Shown here: positions 1 to 11,687 of the stretch, one piece after another
How the letters are laid out: each line of letters begins with the position of its first letter
Position numbering within the stretch: the stretch's first letter is position 1
Source of the DNA: Klebsormidium nitens
Lineage: Eukaryota; Streptophyta; Klebsormidiophyceae; Klebsormidiales; Klebsormidiaceae
Reading direction: 5' to 3'
Assembly: GCA_000708835.1 (NCBI GenBank)
Contig: DF237025.1
Location: 172,959 to 236,958, forward strand
Length of the DNA stretch: 64,000 bases
Notes under the pieces: generated by a model
The model's database searches: none
The model's input: only the letters and a program-made list of their open reading frames with translations
What the model was told of the DNA's origin: nothing
Made by a program: the position numbers and the translations under genes

Positions 1-34
1 CGTGTCTGACCTTGTCGCGCGCGTGTTCTTGCAG

Positions 35-216
35 GCATCTTCCACGGCTTCCAGCCCGACGCTCTCATCATGATCCTTCCCGCTCTCGCACTCCCGTCCA
101 AGCTGGCGGGGCTGTCGTTCCTCGTAACCTTCCTACTCGGAACCATTCTCGCGATGGGGAGCTACACGGCGTTCATCGGGGCGTCCTGCGAAGTGCTCGG
201 GGAGCAGGTCCCCGGG
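35..216 (+). CDS. Internal exon of a plastid high-affinity nickel-transport (NicO/UreH-like) family gene, partial
   Basis: A single internal exon lies between an acceptor (ttcttgcag, ending at 34) and a donor (ggg|gtgagg, 217). It encodes about 61 residues of a hydrophobic membrane protein, starting GIFHGFQPDALIMILPALAL. The H-G-x-Q-P-D-A motif followed by a Pro/Ala-rich helix and a second membrane helix resembles the C-terminal half of Arabidopsis proteins annotated as chloroplast high-affinity nickel-transport family (At2g16800/At4g35080 type). Transport function is inferred from the family name; the substrate is uncertain in plants. The exon enters in phase 1 and leaves in phase 0. Upstream exons lie outside the window. 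The expected short last exon could not be found between 217 and 2275, so the gene is incomplete here. Confidence 0.72.
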
Positions 217-2275
217 GTGAGGCTCCGGTTGTCAACCTCCCCCCCGTTCTTTCCCTTCTCTGAATGCTTTTTGAAGGTTTGAGACGTTCGTCGTGATGAA
301 AAACATATCTGTTACAAATGTGAAACAATTTCCAAATTTCTTGGACGATGGAGAGGAGTTCGGCGGAGCTGTGGAGAATTTAGTTGTACTCGTGCTTGCT
401 ACTTCGTATACGCCTGTTCGCTTGTAGAGCTTTTATAGTTTGGACTCGGGCGATCGGATAAATTGTTTTTGGTATAGCGGACACTCCATGTTCGGCCACT
501 GGGGGTGTGCATACCTCTTCTTGAGAATGCAGAGCCGATTGGTAATCAATTGCTTGTTTGAAACTCAGTGACTGGTCGGGTCTGTCTGAACAAATTTGTA
601 TCGTCCTTTCGCAGATCAACGAAAAGCTCTCGCAAGTTTCTTCGATGATTTCGATATTTGTTGGGGCCGCATTGATTTCTTCGAACGCATTCGGCTTCAA
701 AATCCTGTAACAACTTTAGTTGTAGAGCTGAGACATGGACACGTTGTGGCTCTGAGAAGGCCCTGAGAAGGTCCCTGCAGATCATTGTGCACAACCCATT
801 GTGCACGTAGTATAAAGACCTTAACCGAAGTGGCTAATATTGCTGCTGCCTCGCAACCGACTTATACAAACCTATCGACAGGCTCCAGAGGTAGACCGTC
901 TGTGGGCAAATTGCCCGCGTTGAACCTTCATATTCTTGTGTCGTCGGCACATTTGGGAAGGTTATTGTCAATCCAGTGAGGTCATAGTTGTTCTTTGTTC
1001 TTTTTGAACCGTCTTTTAAACGGATTGAAGTCTTAATGTTCATCTTCCTCGAAGTATACCAGAGCGGCACCGACGTCAACCCCACTTTAATGGCTATGAT
1101 TGAAGCGGCGAGGAAATCTGGCCGCGACGGTAGAAAGCCAGCCCATGCATGTGTTTTTCAATGGCTGGATTCAAGAAAATTGGGTCTACATTCCTCACGG
1201 ATCATGTACGTGCTTGCGGAAGGCCGCGTATATCCGGACACATATTGACTCCTCTGTGGTCAAATGCAATGGTTGGGGCCACGTCATGAGGAGGCCGCTG
1301 GACGCATGCGGGCCTGTAAATTGGGTCGCCAAGAGGCGCGAATATTGCTATATCTAGGTATGCATCAAAGGCTATTGTCCATATGTGGAAACCATCCCTA
1401 GTGCAGATTGCGCATGACGGTTGTGACTTAACGATCGTCATGCGTAGAACTGCAGGTCAAAGTTCGCCGGGCCCGCTGCGGCCAGCGCCTTGCAGATGTC
1501 TAATTATTCTATTCGCGACAGCATGGGTTGCAGCCGCCCGCATGTGCTCACCGGCCGTCACGCACTGATCATTGCCAACGTACCGGCCCCGAGCGCGCGG
1601 CCCGCCCGTGTCGCGGCCGCCTCGCGCAAGACGTCTGTCTAGATTGGATCGATCGAAAGAGTATCTTCAGGGTTTTAGCACCCCAAACACGGGGTTTGCG
1701 CGGAATCTTCGAAAATGGGCGCAGCCGCAGCGAGCTGCCATGAACAGCCAGTCAATGCAGAGCTAGGAATTGTCGTCCACGCCAGGTCAGCTTGTTTTGT
1801 TCATTTTGTGGAGCGGCAAACCTAGGATAGAGGAGCTAGAATTGGGCGCCATTGAGTGTTGCAATGAAAGGCGCATCCATCTCCCGGAACAGGGTTACGA
1901 GAGTGTTTTGAGGTATCCAAGCATTCCAAAAGAAGCCCCTGAACTCGGGGGCAGATGTGCCAGTTTTGCTAGCTTGCGCTGAGTTGCAAAGTGGATTGGG
2001 CTTCACAATCTATGTAGAGGAAGTCGCCGTCAGGAATCTTCATTGGTATACGAGGTCCTCATGCTCCCTACATTGAAAGCGTCTGTGTCTAGAAATTACT
2101 TGTCTAGCGTCTTCTTCTTCGCATGCTAGAGGTGACCCAGTCCTTGCCTTTACTGATCCAAGCATAATGCTCTTGATTACAAGCGGAGCGGCCCTCATGA
2201 AAGCAGATTTGATGGTCTAGCTACAGATTCTGCAAGGATTGGGGTGCCGGACGGTCCGGGGGAGGGAGATAGATC
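217..2275. other. Intron/3' region of the nickel-transport gene plus UGP3 upstream region
   Basis: About 2 kb in which no convincing exon was recognised on either strand. The open frames here are short, lack splice-site support and show no family motif. The missing terminal exon of the upstream transporter and the 5' leader and promoter of UGP3 must lie in this stretch, but neither could be located. Confidence 0.5.
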
Positions 2276-5200
2276 ATGGAGGTGGCCTTTGTGCAGCAGC
2301 CTCTTCCCCAAACGCTGGGCGCCGTTGGCAGGGCGCATAGACAAGCATGCAGACGCGTTCTGCCTCTCCCAACCACATTGCCTCCGCCGTCGCACGCTAT
2401 CAGTCAACATGCAAGCCTGTCTTTAAGGCTAACCTTCCCTGCTTGGTGGAGCACAATCCATGCAAAATGCCACTTCGTTCGGTCAGAGCTGCAACGGAGG
2501 AGCCTGCGCTGGCGAAAGGGCGCCAGCTGTCAAGCAGACAGGGGCGTCAACTGTCGAGCACCCGGAGGCGCCAGCTGTCGTGCAGCGGCGGGGGGGGCAA
2601 CTCTTGTTCAGGAAGAGTCCCCGGCTGTACGTGTGACTGACATAGACAGGGAGATCAAGCGGCTTAGGGGGTTACGAGAACGGCTAAGGGCTGCGGTGTC
2701 CATCGACGAGCGGCGTCTTGTTTTGGAGAGCGATCCGGAGGTTCAGAGAGTCTGGAAGGCCTATCGGGACTCGCGGCATGCATTGAGATTGGACGAAGCG
2801 CACGGGAAGTACCTGCTCGATTGCATGATTGCGGCGGGGCAGGGGCATCTTCTGGAAAGTCCCACTCTTCTCCCCTCAAAGGAGCGGGTGAACGGGAAGC
2901 ATTCAAATGGCGCGCTGCATTCGAACGGCGCCCTCAAAGAGTCGGACACTGGGGTCTCTCTTTTGGACGGGCATTCAGACCGGGCACCCTACCTAGACGC
3001 ATTTCAAATGCTGGCGGACGCCGTCCGAAAGCTAGAGTTGGACGGCGAGCCGGACGCCCCAAACCACCCTGCGCTTCTAACCCCTCTCTTGGCCCCCGAG
3101 CATTTGGCGCCCGCGAACGCGCACGCCTGGGAGCAGCGACTGGCCGGACAGTCCAAAAGCGGGATCGACGCCATCCAAAAGCTAACGGACATGCTCAAGC
3201 GGCTTGAGAAGTTCTACGACAGCATCGGGGGTGTGGTTGGGTACCAGCTCGCGGCGCTGGAACTGATTCGCGCCAGCGAGGAGCGGGAGAAGTGCGTCGA
3301 AGAGGTGGAGAGCGTTTTGGCGGGGGATTCGGACGTGCCACTGTCCGAAAGTTCGCTTTGGGACGGGTCCGAGCTTTTGGAGGAAGCGGGCGAGGAGACG
3401 AATTACCACATGCCGGTGGGACCGGACCTGGCAGCCGATCCTGGCTTCGCACAGCGCGCGGCGGCTTGGGGGATCACGGTGAGAGTCCAAAGTGACTGTT
3501 TCATATATTTGTTACACTCGGGTGATCAAGACTTTACTTTCTCTCAGATGCATTACTAGCTGAGTCTAACGTGCACGTACTTGCCGCCAACATTATGAAA
3601 GTTGTGGTGGTGAAAAGGCTACCAGCATTTCTGGGGCGCAAAAGAATCCGCTTTTGATTCATTGGCTGGCGCCCGATCAGCACATTGCGTCGCAGCTTGT
3701 TGCATTTTGTAATCTCCACTCCGGAGATGCTTGAGACTCTCCTTCGGTTGACCATGCTCTCACAAATGGCAATTCAAGCTGCCACTTCTTACTCACGTGC
3801 TTCTTCCCTCTTGTGAGGAAGGTGCACACAACCTGTTTTCCGCCCCAATTGGTTGTAACTTTTGAAATGCCACCATTTATGTTGGCAGCATTGGATTCCA
3901 AAACCTTGGCTCTGGCTAAAGCATTCTAGATGCTGCTATAATCCCTACTTCACTGGTCCACCGAGGCCCAAAACCCTAATCTCGGTATTGTCCGACTAGA
4001 TTGAAAAGATGGGCGCCACTTACCCTGTCTATGCAGCTTGTGCTGGTTCTTTCAGCAATGCAAATCGGGGCGAACATGACATCGTTGCAAAGTTCAATGG
4101 CGCTGTTCTGACCTGAGATTGACAATGTTGAACAAAGGCTAAGCTCAATTTGGGTTGCACCTTCTGGTCTGGAATCCATGGGATGTGATTGCACAAAAGG
4201 TGTGGTTCCTCTAAAGTGGCTTATGCGGAAGGCAGTGCCAAAGGAGTTCTTTCAAACATCATGACCTTAAGGAGAAGAAATCTCACACGATGTCTCTAAG
4301 ATGAGGACTTGTTGCATGCTCAATCCCCCAAAAGTTATCTTCTCTTCTCTTTTTAAGAACCACTGTTGACCCGTACACTTCTTCCTATGGCTCACCCCTG
4401 ACGAGAGCTTATCATCTCCGTCAAATAAAATGCGGTCGTCAAAACCTGCATCTTTCAAGGAAACTGCTTGTGATGCACCCAGTCTTCTTCCAGGGGCTGC
4501 CGTCAATGGGCGAGATTTACCCCCTCGGCGGCGCGGGTGACCGGCTAGGCCTTGTGGACGAGCGGAGCGGCGAGTGCCTGCCTGTCGCAATGCTACCGTA
4601 CTGCGGACGGACTCTGTTAGAGGGCCTCATTCGGGACCTGCAGGCAAGGCCGCATTGAATCCGCAAGAATGTCAGGACTTAGAACATTGTGATGTTGAAG
4701 TGTTTAAACAGTCTGCGGAATGCAATCATGGGCGGTCAGGAAGCCGCTGTGTGCCCTTGATTGGCTTGGAGGTTGCCAGGCCCTTGCTTTGTGTCGGAAC
4801 TTCTGAGCTGAAAGAGAAGGCTAATGATGCTTATGATCTGGACAGCTGGATATAATCTGGGCCTTTCCCCTGTCTAAGCAACCATCCGCCATGGATTTCA
4901 AGGTGGCGGTTCTGCACGTTGGTTTTCGATTGTGGTTGTTTGGTGGAAGAGTCGACATGTGTGGGAGGAGAAAGCACAATACATCAATCGAGCACGGTGA
5001 AGGAGGAAGGGCATCATCTTGTGAACCAACTAAACTAAGGGTCCTCAGCCGAGGTCAGACTTTAGTTTAACTGACAAGCTCCATTTTGCACAGGCGCGGG
5101 AGTACTTGCACTTCCGGCTGTACGGTGTCCAGCACACGACGCCGGTTGCAATCATGACGTCAGCGGCCAAGGACAACCACCGGCGAGTGGTGGAGCTATG

Positions 5201-8200
5201 CAAGCAGCAGGGCTGGTTCGGGCGGGGGCGGGGCAGCTTCCGCCTCTTTGAGCAGGTCAGCCTCCCTAATTCGTTTTTTGTCGGGATAGTTGACGTGAGA
5301 AGGGGAAGGAGTCGTTTACTCTGGCGTACTTGACGTCAGGTAAGGAGGCAGTGGGCATGAGTGATGTCAGAAGGGGAGTCTCTCGTTGTTGGTGTACTCA
5401 ACGTTAGAAGGATAGAGAGATTAGTGTCATGAAGATAGCTGATTCCAGAAGGAGGTAACACTCGAGAATCACATTAATTGGTCAAGAGCAGCCAAAGGAG
5501 TCCACAATGTGGCTCTGGAGGCATAGTTCGGATCATCGAGCATCGGAGAATGTTGGGAGGGTCAGAATATGCTTAAAGTTTCTGACCGGTACTGGGGCGA
5601 ACAGAAGATATAAGGGCAGGCATGCACGATGGCTTCATGAAAGCTGGGGTCCTCGTGGCGGACTGGTTCAAAGCAGTGTCGCCCGCACATCAGCAGCTAA
5701 AGGATGGTGGTGACATTCAGAAACGAGTTCTAAAAAGGCTACTCGCTTATACCTGCTGCGTGGTCGCGGTGGCTGCGGACAACAGCCGGTAGCTATAACA
5801 GTACACTCCCCCGGATCCAAAGCATTAGTGCAATCTTCAGAATGTAATGATTAACACGTCCTATTGCACGTTCTGGACCAAATCCTATAAGCATTCTCAT
5901 AAGGCGACTCGTTTACATTTGCAGCCACTGGTTCCGGTGGTTGCCGCGGACGACGGCCGGTGGCTGATGCAGGAGCCGCTCCAATGTATTCTGAAACCAG
6001 GGGGCCATGGCGTCATCTGGAAGTTGGCGCACGACGAGAAGATCTTTGACTGGTTCCACGAGCGGGGGCGCAAGGCGGCCATCGTGCGCCAGATCAGGTG
6101 GGTGGCTTCTTCCGTGAAAGTTTAACTTTGCCCAAAGCATTGCCTTAGCAACGCGTCGCTCCATCTGATGCTGCCGAAAAAGGGACCTAGACCTGGAGGA
6201 CACCTAGGACAGGTTTAGCTCGACTGTTTGGGAACAGTAACCGAAACGCGCGTTTGACTGGCTCTTGAGCGCAGGCCTGATTTGGCCATAGGCAACCCGA
6301 TTGGTGGGTCAGGATATGGGAGGAAAGCTCGGTACTGAGGACACGGATTTTTCTTGAAAGCTCGTTTCGTCTAACAGCAGTGAACAAAAGGGGTCCGTTG
6401 ACTGCTTCCGCTTGCGTCGCCACTTGTTAGCCAGGTCTACTCGGTTGGGTCCTGGATGGAGGAAGATTCCGCTTTATGAGGCGCTATTGCAGTCTTGTGC
6501 GCCCTAACGTTCCTTCGTGAGCGACGGTAGAAACTCGCTGATCGGAGGAAGTCTAGAGTTGTTGCGCCAGCTTCAGGAGGTCGGTTGGTGCCGAATGGTT
6601 AGCCAGTCTCTCCAGCATCAGTTGCGCGCTGGGTCTCGATTTCCGTTCCCAGCATGCTGGTCGAGCTTGCGTCAGGTCGGAGTTGCCAGAGCACGGAGAG
6701 ATCTACTCAATTCTGCTGGCAAAACATGCATTCCTCATAGGCCGTTTACTTGGAGAAAATTGTCTGCCTCCTGTGGCCAACTCGCAGCGGACCGCAGCCA
6801 CTCCAGTTGTGTTGGTCGCCGTTTCAACATGGAACGACAGGTCGGAGAAGCGAGGACGTAACTGGTTTCCGCTTTACTCATTTCCTGCGAGGGAATCGCA
6901 CACCCGCTTTCTGACCTTGTCATGATTCACGCAGCAATCCAATGGCGGCTATGGACGCGACTCTGCTTGCGCTTTCTGGGGTCGGCCTGCAAGGTGGCAA
7001 GCGCTTCGGGTTTGCGTCGTGCGAGCGACGAGTGGGGGCGTCGGAGGGCATGAACGTGCTCAAGGTACGCTCACGATCTGTGAAAGGTGGTTCGATCCAT
7101 TTGGACAAACTTGCGCTGACCCGTTTACCAATAAGTTGATGCAAAAGACCTTGCCACCTCTCAACCACTTCTTGGATACCGTTTGAATTATAAGTGTCGA
7201 CATTGGGATTCGTTTCTTTGTCCCCGCTTTATTCACAGCCAAAATTAGTAGGCTGACCTTCCAGTCTGTCGTGGTGAATTGCTGTGTACGGTTTGAACAA
7301 TGAGATTCGAGATTCTAAACACGATTCATTCAGCTTTCGGCGCGACTTCTTGCAGTCCATGATCAACAGATTGACTTAGATTGACTCTATCAAGCTTATC
7401 GTATCTCTAACCTCCTTCCCGAACTAAATCGCGCAGGAGGTGCGCACGCCGTCCGGCGAGTGGCGCTACGGCGTGAGCAACATCGAGTACACGGAGTTCG
7501 AACGAATGGGCGTCTGCGACGTGGCAGTGGCCGGGGATTCCCACCGGTCGCAGTACCCGGCCAATACAAACGTGCTGTACGTGGACCTCGGGGCGGCGCA
7601 CCGGGTGGCGGCGAGCGAGGGCCGGGCGGCGCTTCCGGGGATGATCATCAACCTGAAGAAGACGGTAGAGTATAAGGACCACACGGGGCGGTTGCAGAGG
7701 TGAGGGGGCGCGAGAGGATCGTCTTTTGGTCCTGAGACATGGGGAAAATGTCGATGTCGCTTTGACGTCATGGAACACCCTTGCATTGAGCTTCATATAT
7801 TTGAAGAAGACGGTGGAGTAGAAGGACCACACGGGGCGGTTGCAGAGGTGAGGGGGCGTTGGAGGAGCGCATTTGTTCTGGGTCTTTGCGCTTAAGTTTT
7901 TGATTTCAGGTAACTTTGTGCAAGAATGTTTGAATCTAAAAAGTTTGTAGAGTATGAGGATCACACGGGGCGAATGCAGAGGTGATGGGGTGTGAGAGGC
8001 GTGTTTTTGTACTGGCTTTCTACGAGAATCTCAAATCGAAATCTCATGGAACGGTGAGCGTTCAGCTTTAGAATACCCGACGAAGACGGCAAAGTATGAG
8101 GATCATATGAGGCGACTGCAGATTTGAAGAGTGGGCGTGGGCTGAGCGTCTTGTTTCCGAAATATCGGGAAGAAAAGAACCAGTTCAAAGACTGCGGTGA

Positions 8201-10577
8201 CTCGCAGTATGGTTTGGCTCGACAAGCCCTCTGCGTCGGCTCTATTTGACACGCTGTGGTGCAGGAACAATGTTTCTTGGTCCACGAGCCTGACCTGCTC
8301 AGCCTTGGAATATAACCAGTTTGGCACCGCTCTATTCGAAGCTTCAGGAGTCTGGCACTTCTTAAAGCAAGTTACCAGCACGAGACAACGAAACTCGAGT
8401 TCCGGATCGCCGCCTTTTTATGAATCTTCGCCTGCGTTGATTCACGATCCCCACCACTTTCTTGTAGAGCGCGCGCGGGCGGCTCGAGTGTGCAGTGCTC
8501 TTTCCAAAGTTTCAGGATTTTGGCGAATCTTTAAGAAGTCACCAGAACGGGTAATGAAGGTCAACTTCCCGACTCCTACTTTTCAATGATCGTCGACTGC
8601 ATGCCACCTACAATCACTATGTGTTTGCAGGGCACGCGCGGGGCGGCTTGAGTGCACGATGCAAAACATTGCGGACGAGCTTGCGCAGACGTTCCCGGAG
8701 CGCCTTTCGCCGGAAGCGTACGAAGATTTGGACACGTTTGTCGTGTACAACTCGCGGACCAAGGTGTCATCGTCCGCGAAGCGGAGGAGAAAGCCGGGGG
8801 AGATGAACCTGCATCAGGTGGGTCACGAATTGGGTCAGGCGCAAGTGAGCGGGGGTTTAGGAAGGAGAGAATTTCGGTCGATAACTTTTTTCTGACGGTG
8901 ACAGGCTGTCGAGCTCTTCAGTGGGTTCAGCGGCGGTAGGTCCAGCTTTATTTTGCGCTTCCATGCTCTTCGAAACGTCCGGTCTTGGAGATCCAGACTT
9001 CGTAGGACTCTAGAGGGGGTTTATGACAGCCTGAGGCAGACGCCGCTGGATCGCCCTTGTCTGTTTCATAAGGTCGCCTGGCGTTTCGAAAACTGTCTGT
9101 CCGGTGAACAGATTTCACCGTTTATCCAGACGCTTCTGCGTGCAGGGCCCCTGACTCCAAGTCTTTACCTCGCTTCGTATCTCTTCAACCCCAGCTTTTC
9201 CTCTTCAAATCAACCAGAGGTATTGCCCCATTTGCCGCAGGTTTTGAACCAGTTACAACAGCCCAAGTTATAAGAAGACAACCTGCGTGGGACTGGTGCG
9301 TTAATCTTGGAGGCTCAGGGTGGGCAAAAGGGTGCACGTTTTCGGCTTTTTATTTCAAATGTTCGCTTTGTACTTTTTGTCGGTGTTTGCTTTGTTTTTA
9401 TCCAAATGTGAGCTTGTTCTAACCATCCTGATATTTATTCCTTTTGCAGACGCCGGACGGTTCCTTCTTCGACCTGATGGCCAACGCGCACGACCTGCTG
9501 ACGCAGTGTGACGTGGCGCTGCCGCCGGTGGGCGCCAAGGCCGAGTACCTCCAAAAGGGGCCGCCGTTCTTCGTGTTGCTCCACCCCGCGCTCGGGCCGC
9601 TCTGGGACGTCATCCGACAAAAGGTGAGCGCTCTTATAAGGAAGTTACACATATTTGTCAATCAAAATGTGGATCTTGCTGCGAAGCGATTCGTAGCTCT
9701 GACACGTCACCCGACAGAAGGTGGGCGCCTGGATTTGAGTACATTTCGTTCTCGCAGAATTGATCTCTTGGGAGCTTTTCCAGTTCTCATTCTTTAGTCT
9801 TGCTAAAACGCGATGTGACGAGACATGGGGTCCGTTTTCTAAACCCACTCAAGAACTTGTTGGAGTCGTCCTTTCTCCCTTCGTAATGGTTGGGACGGTT
9901 GCCCACAGAAGGTGGACGTCGGTCCTCAGTTCCAATCAGACTAACTCCTTTGGAAGCATGGGCGTTCATTCTATTACACTTCTGCTCCGATGCAGATTGT
10001 CGGGGGGTCCCTGGCCCGAGGAGGCGAGCTCCAGCTCGAGATTGCCGAGCTGTGCATGCGCCACGTGTCAGTCGAGGGCAGCCTCATGATCCGCGCCGAG
10101 AACGTGATGGGCGAGGCTTCCGTCCGGCGGACGTCCGGATCGATCCGGGAGCGGATCCTCACGTTCGGACGGCGCACCGCGCGGTGCCGGCTAGAAAACG
10201 TGACGGTTCGGAACATGGGCATCGACTGGAGCTGTCTGGCCAACGTGTACTGGCAGAACCGGCTTCAAAGAGACGAGATGCTAGAGGTCGTTTTGCACAG
10301 CGACGCGGAACTAGACGCGAGAGACGTTGTTTTAGAAGGGGGGGAGAGGATCGAGGTGCCAGCGGGACACCGGTTGAGGATCACCCGGGCGCCAAACGGC
10401 GGCCAAGTCAGGCGGTTGGAGCCGCTCGAGAAAGGGGTCGGGGGAGAGTCCCTACCGTCGTGGCATTGGCAACACAAACTGCGGGAGAATGGGAGGGTAG
10501 AACTGACTCTGGTCGAGGGGCCCGAGCGGCCGGCAGAGCAGACAGAGAGTGCCTTGGCCGCTTCAGGCAAGAATTGA
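2276..10577 (+). CDS. UGP3: UDP-glucose pyrophosphorylase 3 (UGP3), chloroplastic, 9 exons
   Basis: Exons: 2276-3478, 4494-4643, 5094-5255, 5925-6097, 6935-7064, 7437-7699, 8631-8817, 9450-9623 and 9996-10577. They sum to 3,024 nt (1,007 aa plus stop) and all phases agree. Arabidopsis UGP3 is somewhat shorter (about 880 aa). UGP3 makes UDP-glucose from glucose-1-phosphate and UTP in the plastid stroma for sulfolipid (SQDG) synthesis, upstream of SQD1. Visible hallmarks are the nucleotide-loop variant LGGAGDRLG (residues 412-420), PVAIMTSAAKDNH, KPGGHGVIWKL, RLECTMQNIAD and HPALGPLW. The first ~110 residues are Arg/Ser-rich, as expected of a transit peptide. Residues ~115-400 are the family's helical N-terminal region. 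Oddities: intron 2 has a GC donor, introns 3 and 6 hold copies of exon edges, and the N-terminus is frame-ambiguous (see findings). The start ATG at 2276 is the least certain part. Confidence 0.93.
2519..2590 (+). repeat. 24-nt tandem repeat, three copies, in the UGP3 N-terminal coding region
   Basis: Three 24-nt units (2519-2542, 2543-2566, 2567-2590) share the pattern GGCGYCARCTGTC followed by a GCA-containing tail. They run directly into a run of eight G (2590-2597). In the main UGP3 frame they add an 8-residue Cys/Gly/Ala-rich repeat. In the alternative frame they read RQLSS-type repeats. Confidence 0.8.
4644..5093 (+). other. GC-AG intron 2 of UGP3
   Basis: The exon before it ends ...CTGCAG and the intron starts GCAAGG. 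The acceptor is TTGCACAG at 5093. Splicing here joins DLQ to AREYLHF in frame, matching the uninterrupted family motif. No GT donor nearby gives the same protein. Confidence 0.8.
5280..5460 (+). repeat. Degenerate short tandem repeats in UGP3 intron 3
   Basis: A degenerate unit of the type TGACGTCAGAAGGGGA...GTACT recurs about four times (for example near 5289, 5330, 5365 and 5398). Spacing is variable, about 30-45 nt. It lies wholly inside intron 3. Confidence 0.55.
5731..5800 (+). repeat. Decayed copy of the UGP3 exon 4 acceptor and 5' end
   Basis: This stretch resembles 5902-5970, the polypyrimidine tract, acceptor and first codons of exon 4. Both share AGGCnACTCGyTTA, then GGTnGCGGTGG, a GCGGAC block and a CAGCCGGTaGCT-like block. 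The copy has lost the AG acceptor and carries an in-frame TAG, so it is non-coding. It sits about 170 bp upstream of the real exon. Confidence 0.7.
7801..8130 (+). repeat. Three decaying tandem copies of the UGP3 exon 6 3' end and donor
   Basis: The last ~48 nt of exon 6 plus its donor (7652-7712) recur at about 7801-7860, 7929-7990 and 8076-8130. Using the block ACACGGGGCG as anchor, the positions are 7681, 7829, 7963 and 8105, giving spacings of 148, 134 and 142 bp. The first copy keeps AGAG|GTGAGG exactly but has an in-frame TAG. The second keeps AGAG|GTGATG. The last has lost the donor. Confidence 0.88.
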
Positions 10578-11687
10578 TAGGGCGGCATCGGAGCGTCATG
10601 CACCGGACTTGCGCAAGCGTTTTTCCTACTGACTTCGTTCTTCATTTGCGAGCGGGAATAAATCTTTTTCAGGGCTGCAAATGTGAAGGTTCGAGTCGTA
10701 TGCTCAGGTGGAGTGTATGCTGAGCCGGCCCAGTACATCATGCTTGGGTTTTGGGCGGCGGCTGGGCTGCCAGGCCAGGGCTAGCTTTCTATTGAAGCAT
10801 TGTCGCCGTGTTACGTATGCGCACGTATCATGCATCATGATTGGCCGGCGCGGGCAGTCATGCTGGTGCGTCGGAGGATCCAACATCTATGAAACGTTGC
10901 CGGATTAATTCATAGCCTAGCCGGCAGCAGCTTTTTAGCTTCGACCAAAGTGTAGGTTCATATCTTAGTATACATCGGTTGCCGATCATATGCGTACAGG
11001 TATCGAGGACTGCAACTGCCGCAGTGCCTAGCTAGCTGAATGATACTAACATGCTTAGTAGTGGTCCTCCGCCCCCTCATGCATGTTGATATATACACCG
11101 CTGACTAGCGCATGTCTGCTAAGGACTAGCTGAATGTATGGCCCAACGATCATGTTGGATCGTTGATATGTGCGTATCTGGCATGATTGCTTATAGAAGG
11201 ATTTTGCCTCGGTGTATGCATAATCACATATGTCATGGGTGTTGCGTCGATGGCCTTGGTTATAACATCTGAACCGCCACACCTCGCGCATCTAAATTCA
11301 AGCCACGAACTTGGGCTGCAAACGGTCGAATTAGCCGGGTCAAGCTAGTACCATTTGGAGCGTCAGCTGCGACATCTCCAATCGCAATCGCGAGCCTGAG
11401 CTTAGAGGTCAGCTTGGGGTAACCATGTTCCTTTCACAAACTATATTTTTCTATGATTGCGCTGGACCCTTATAAAACTTGGTCGCTTGATTTAACCAGA
11501 TGAGATCCAATCGAGTCACGGTCTACAACGGCTTCAATGAGTATAATGTCCTATAGCCTTCTAGTGCGAGCTTGCTGATCTTGCTGCCACCTACTTAAGT
11601 CGCACCAGGCATATTTAACACGCACAAACAAACAACCCATCATAGCCCTGTACATACTCACACCTTCAATAGTAGTTGCATAAAAAC
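10578..11687. other. Convergent intergenic region (UGP3 / PYD3 3' ends)
   Basis: Contains the 3' UTRs of UGP3 (+) and PYD3 (-). No gene or RNA was recognised. The stretch is rich in short CATG and CATATG palindromes of no known meaning. Confidence 0.6.

Noticed and set aside
988-1357. Overlapping frames of ~85 codons downstream of the nickel-transport exon
   Set aside because: No similarity to the expected transporter C-terminus and no usable splice sites in phase.
8953-9273. 106-codon plus-strand frame inside UGP3 intron 7
   Set aside because: No family motif, lies wholly in an intron, composition unlike neighbouring exons.
9708-9925. Copies of the UGP3 exon 8 end (GACAGAAGGTGGGCG and ACAGAAGGTGGACG) in intron 8
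   Set aside because: Only about 15 nt match at each site, so chance similarity cannot be excluded, though they would fit the exon-echo pattern.
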